A DNA stretch of 36,526 bases from Bacteroidia bacterium (GTDB taxonomy: Bacteria > Bacteroidota > Bacteroidia > AKYH767-A > OLB10). Below, one piece after another: positions 34,683-36,526 of the stretch. The translations under genes and the position numbers were made by a program. The DNA lies in contig JAEUTI010000024.1 in NCBI GenBank assembly GCA_016788065.1, forward strand, positions 1 to 36,526. Direction: 5' to 3'. Numbering within the stretch: position 1 is the first letter of the stretch; each line of letters begins with the position of its first letter. The notes beneath the pieces are model-generated. The model was not told where the DNA came from. It was given only the letters and a program-made list of their open reading frames with translations, and did not search any database.

Positions 34683-36526
34683 ATGAAAAATCAAGGCGAA
34701 TACAAAATGCGGACTAAAAGCATAAGCAGGTTAATGCTTGCGGGATTATTAATCCTTCTAAACTCAATGGGTTTAAAGGCTGCCGATTACTACTGGGTAG
34801 GTGGCAGTGGAAACTGGAGTGATTACGGAAGCCATTGGGCAACCACCAGTGGTGGTACCATCTTTCATACCGCCATTCCTACCTTAAATGACAATGTTTA
34901 TTTCGATGCAAATTCATTTACAGCCACCGGACAGCAGGTAACATTGGACAATACCTTAATATATTGTAATAATATGGACTGGACGGGAGCACAGTTTAAC
35001 CCTTCAATATTTGGAAATCCCAACCAATTGAATGTTTATGGCTCTTTACAGCTTATTTCAGGAATGAGTTTCTCGATTAAGCGAGTGAATTTTATGAGTA
35101 GTTCTTCCGGAAATACCATTGCTCAGGCAGGAAACAGTCTCGACACACTTTATTTCCAGGGTAGTGGTTCTTATAGCCTGACAGAATCATTAATAGCTAA
35201 AAGTATTTTTGTTCATGCCGGGTTGTTTGCAACCAACAGTTTTGATGTTACAACTGAGCTATTCATTTTTGGTGGCACAGGAAATACGGCAGCCGGAGAC
35301 TTTGGAACATCAACTATAAATATACGTAATACTTTTAACAGTTATTATGGAACTGTTACTCTGAATTCTGCATCCAGCAATTTGAATTTTATAAATGCTG
35401 TTACTCCTAAAATGTATTTATGGTCTACCGGTCATACATTCAATGATGTTTATTTTCAGAGTAATTCAGAAGTCATTGGTTCCTTTAATTGTAATGATTT
35501 AACTGCTGACGGAACATTTTACACCAATTCATCATGGACTACAGTTACATGTTCTGATGCAACGTTTTCTGGCAACACTACCTTAGATTGTAACTTTACT
35601 GCGAACACCGTTGCATTACTTGTTCCGGATGTATTTTTCAAAATCAGACAACTGACAGCAAATACATCTTTCACCATGAATGGAACATGTGGGCAACCTG
35701 TACATTTCCAACCTATCGATTTTTTAGGCTCTGGAACTTTGAATGTGCCTTCAGGAACAGTTACTATTGACTATGTGAACCTGACATCAATATTAGCAAC
35801 CGGCGGAGCTACTTTCATTGCAAATAACAGTGTTGATGGAGGTGGAAATGCAGGTTGGACCATTACTTCTGCAACAGCCCGTACACTTTATTGGGTGGGA
35901 GGAACAGGAAACTGGGAAGATCAGAATAACTGGTCTCTCACAAGTGGTGGACCCGGAGGTAACTGTATTCCTTCCTTGCTTGATGATGTGGTATTTGATG
36001 CCAATTCATTCACCGCAAACGGTGAGGTAGTCACAATTACCAATTCACCTGCTACTTGCAATAATATGAACTGGACCGGTGTAGGTTTCAATCCTGAAAT
36101 AACACCGTCATTATTTCCAGGCTCTATAATTTTACATGGTTCACTTACTCTCAGTCCGAATGTGCAGTGGAGTATTTATGAATTGCAGTTTGCCGGTAGT
36201 TCACCTACAAGCACACTGTTTAGTGCAGGTGTATTACTTACATCAGTAAATGTAAATACCAATGGGACCGTCACCCTGGCTGATGAGTTGAATTGTGATG
36301 CCATTGGTGTCTACAAAGGATCATTCGCAACAGCAAATTTTGATGTGCATTCAAAAGGAATATTTGCAAATGCAGGAATCAATCCGATTTCATTCGACTT
36401 TGGAACTTCAACTTTGTATTTGAGTGAACGGTATACAGTGTTCGGAGCGTTGCTGACTGTTTCAAGCGCTAATGCTAATTTAGTTATGGAAGCTTTTGGT
36501 CCAACTGCATTTGAAATGTTAGGTGC
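34683..36526 (+). CDS. Large repeat-built secreted surface protein, 5' part
   Basis: The ATG at 34683 opens a frame with no stop to the window edge (614 codons), so the 3' end is missing. Residues 16-34 are a signal segment (RLMLAGLLILLNSMGLKAA). Two long homologous repeats start at Y36 (YYWVGGSGNWSDYGSHWATT) and Y403 (YWVGGTGNWEDQNNWSLTSG), 366 residues apart. Each continues with PTLNDNVYFDANSFTA or PSLLDDVVFDANSFTA, then CNNMDWTG or CNNMNWTG. Between these lie Ser/Thr/Asn-rich beta-helix-like strands. Such proteins in Bacteroidota are giant adhesin-like cell-surface proteins, usually ending in a T9SS sorting domain or gliding-motility C-terminal domain; that end lies outside the window. Confidence 0.85.
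   Translation, partial: MKNQGEYKMRTKSISRLMLAGLLILLNSMGLKAADYYWVGGSGNWSDYGSHWATTSGGTIFHTAIPTLNDNVYFDANSFTATGQQVTLDNTLIYCNNMDWTGAQFNPSIFGNPNQLNVYGSLQLISGMSFSIKRVNFMSSSSGNTIAQAGNSLDTLYFQGSGSYSLTESLIAKSIFVHAGLFATNSFDVTTELFIFGGTGNTAAGDFGTSTINIRNTFNSYYGTVTLNSASSNLNFINAVTPKMYLWSTGHTFNDVYFQSNSEVIGSFNCNDLTADGTFYTNSSWTTVTCSDATFSGNTTLDCNFTANTVALLVPDVFFKIRQLTANTSFTMNGTCGQPVHFQPIDFLGSGTLNVPSGTVTIDYVNLTSILATGGATFIANNSVDGGGNAGWTITSATARTLYWVGGTGNWEDQNNWSLTSGGPGGNCIPSLLDDVVFDANSFTANGEVVTITNSPATCNNMNWTGVGFNPEITPSLFPGSIILHGSLTLSPNVQWSIYELQFAGSSPTSTLFSAGVLLTSVNVNTNGTVTLADELNCDAIGVYKGSFATANFDVHSKGIFANAGINPISFDFGTSTLYLSERYTVFGALLTVSSANANLVMEAFGPTAFEMLG

Overview
The window comes from a member of the Bacteroidota. 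The evidence is AT-rich DNA, promoters of the TTTG/TAnnTTTG type before several genes, three secreted proteins with C-terminal type IX secretion (T9SS) sorting domains, signal peptides cleaved just before Gln, adjacent pyrG and yidC, and an rpsU-xerC-hpf block. Codon use and protein style fit a Chitinophagales/Sphingobacteriia-like lineage, but I cannot name a genus.

Layout. Positions 1 to about 10,400 form an accessory zone of mostly single plus-strand genes separated by long, structured, repeat-rich spacers. It holds secreted or anchored orphan proteins, a HEPN-domain protein, a T9SS-sorted beta-propeller protein, and an AraC-type regulator with a VOC/glyoxalase-like protein. Two genes (1726-3153 and 3871-4860) are bracketed by inverted repeats that differ between the genes but match within each pair. 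A roughly 200-400 bp structured element occurs twice (131-455 and 3258-3700), and its closing stem shows compensatory base changes. Two further spacers (6714-6793 and 7286-7359) share another folded motif. Together this looks like a cassette-type gene array, with no integrase inside the window. It is the most unusual signal here.

Positions 10,588-14,988 form a bacterial non-homologous end-joining cluster: a Lys-rich microprotein, LigD (phosphoesterase-ligase-polymerase), a second Lys-rich microprotein, a DUF6766-type membrane protein and Ku. Positions 15,322-18,240 hold two T9SS-sorted secreted proteins around a DUF4256 protein.

Positions 18,311-30,673 are read on the minus strand: an O-antigen-ligase/TPR membrane protein, a DUF6438-type lipoprotein, YidC, CTP synthase, a YebC/TACO1 protein, then a compact run of methyltransferase, nucleotidyltransferase, B12/radical-SAM-methyltransferase fusion and B12/radical SAM protein. 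That run may be a small uncharacterised modification pathway.

Positions 30,769-32,239 are the translation/chromosome block rpsU, xerC, hpf, closed by a clear terminator. It is followed by a methyltransferase, a convergent helical-repeat protein, and the start of a very large repeat-built secreted surface protein that runs off the right edge. I found no rRNA, tRNA, CRISPR array or intact insertion sequence by reading.
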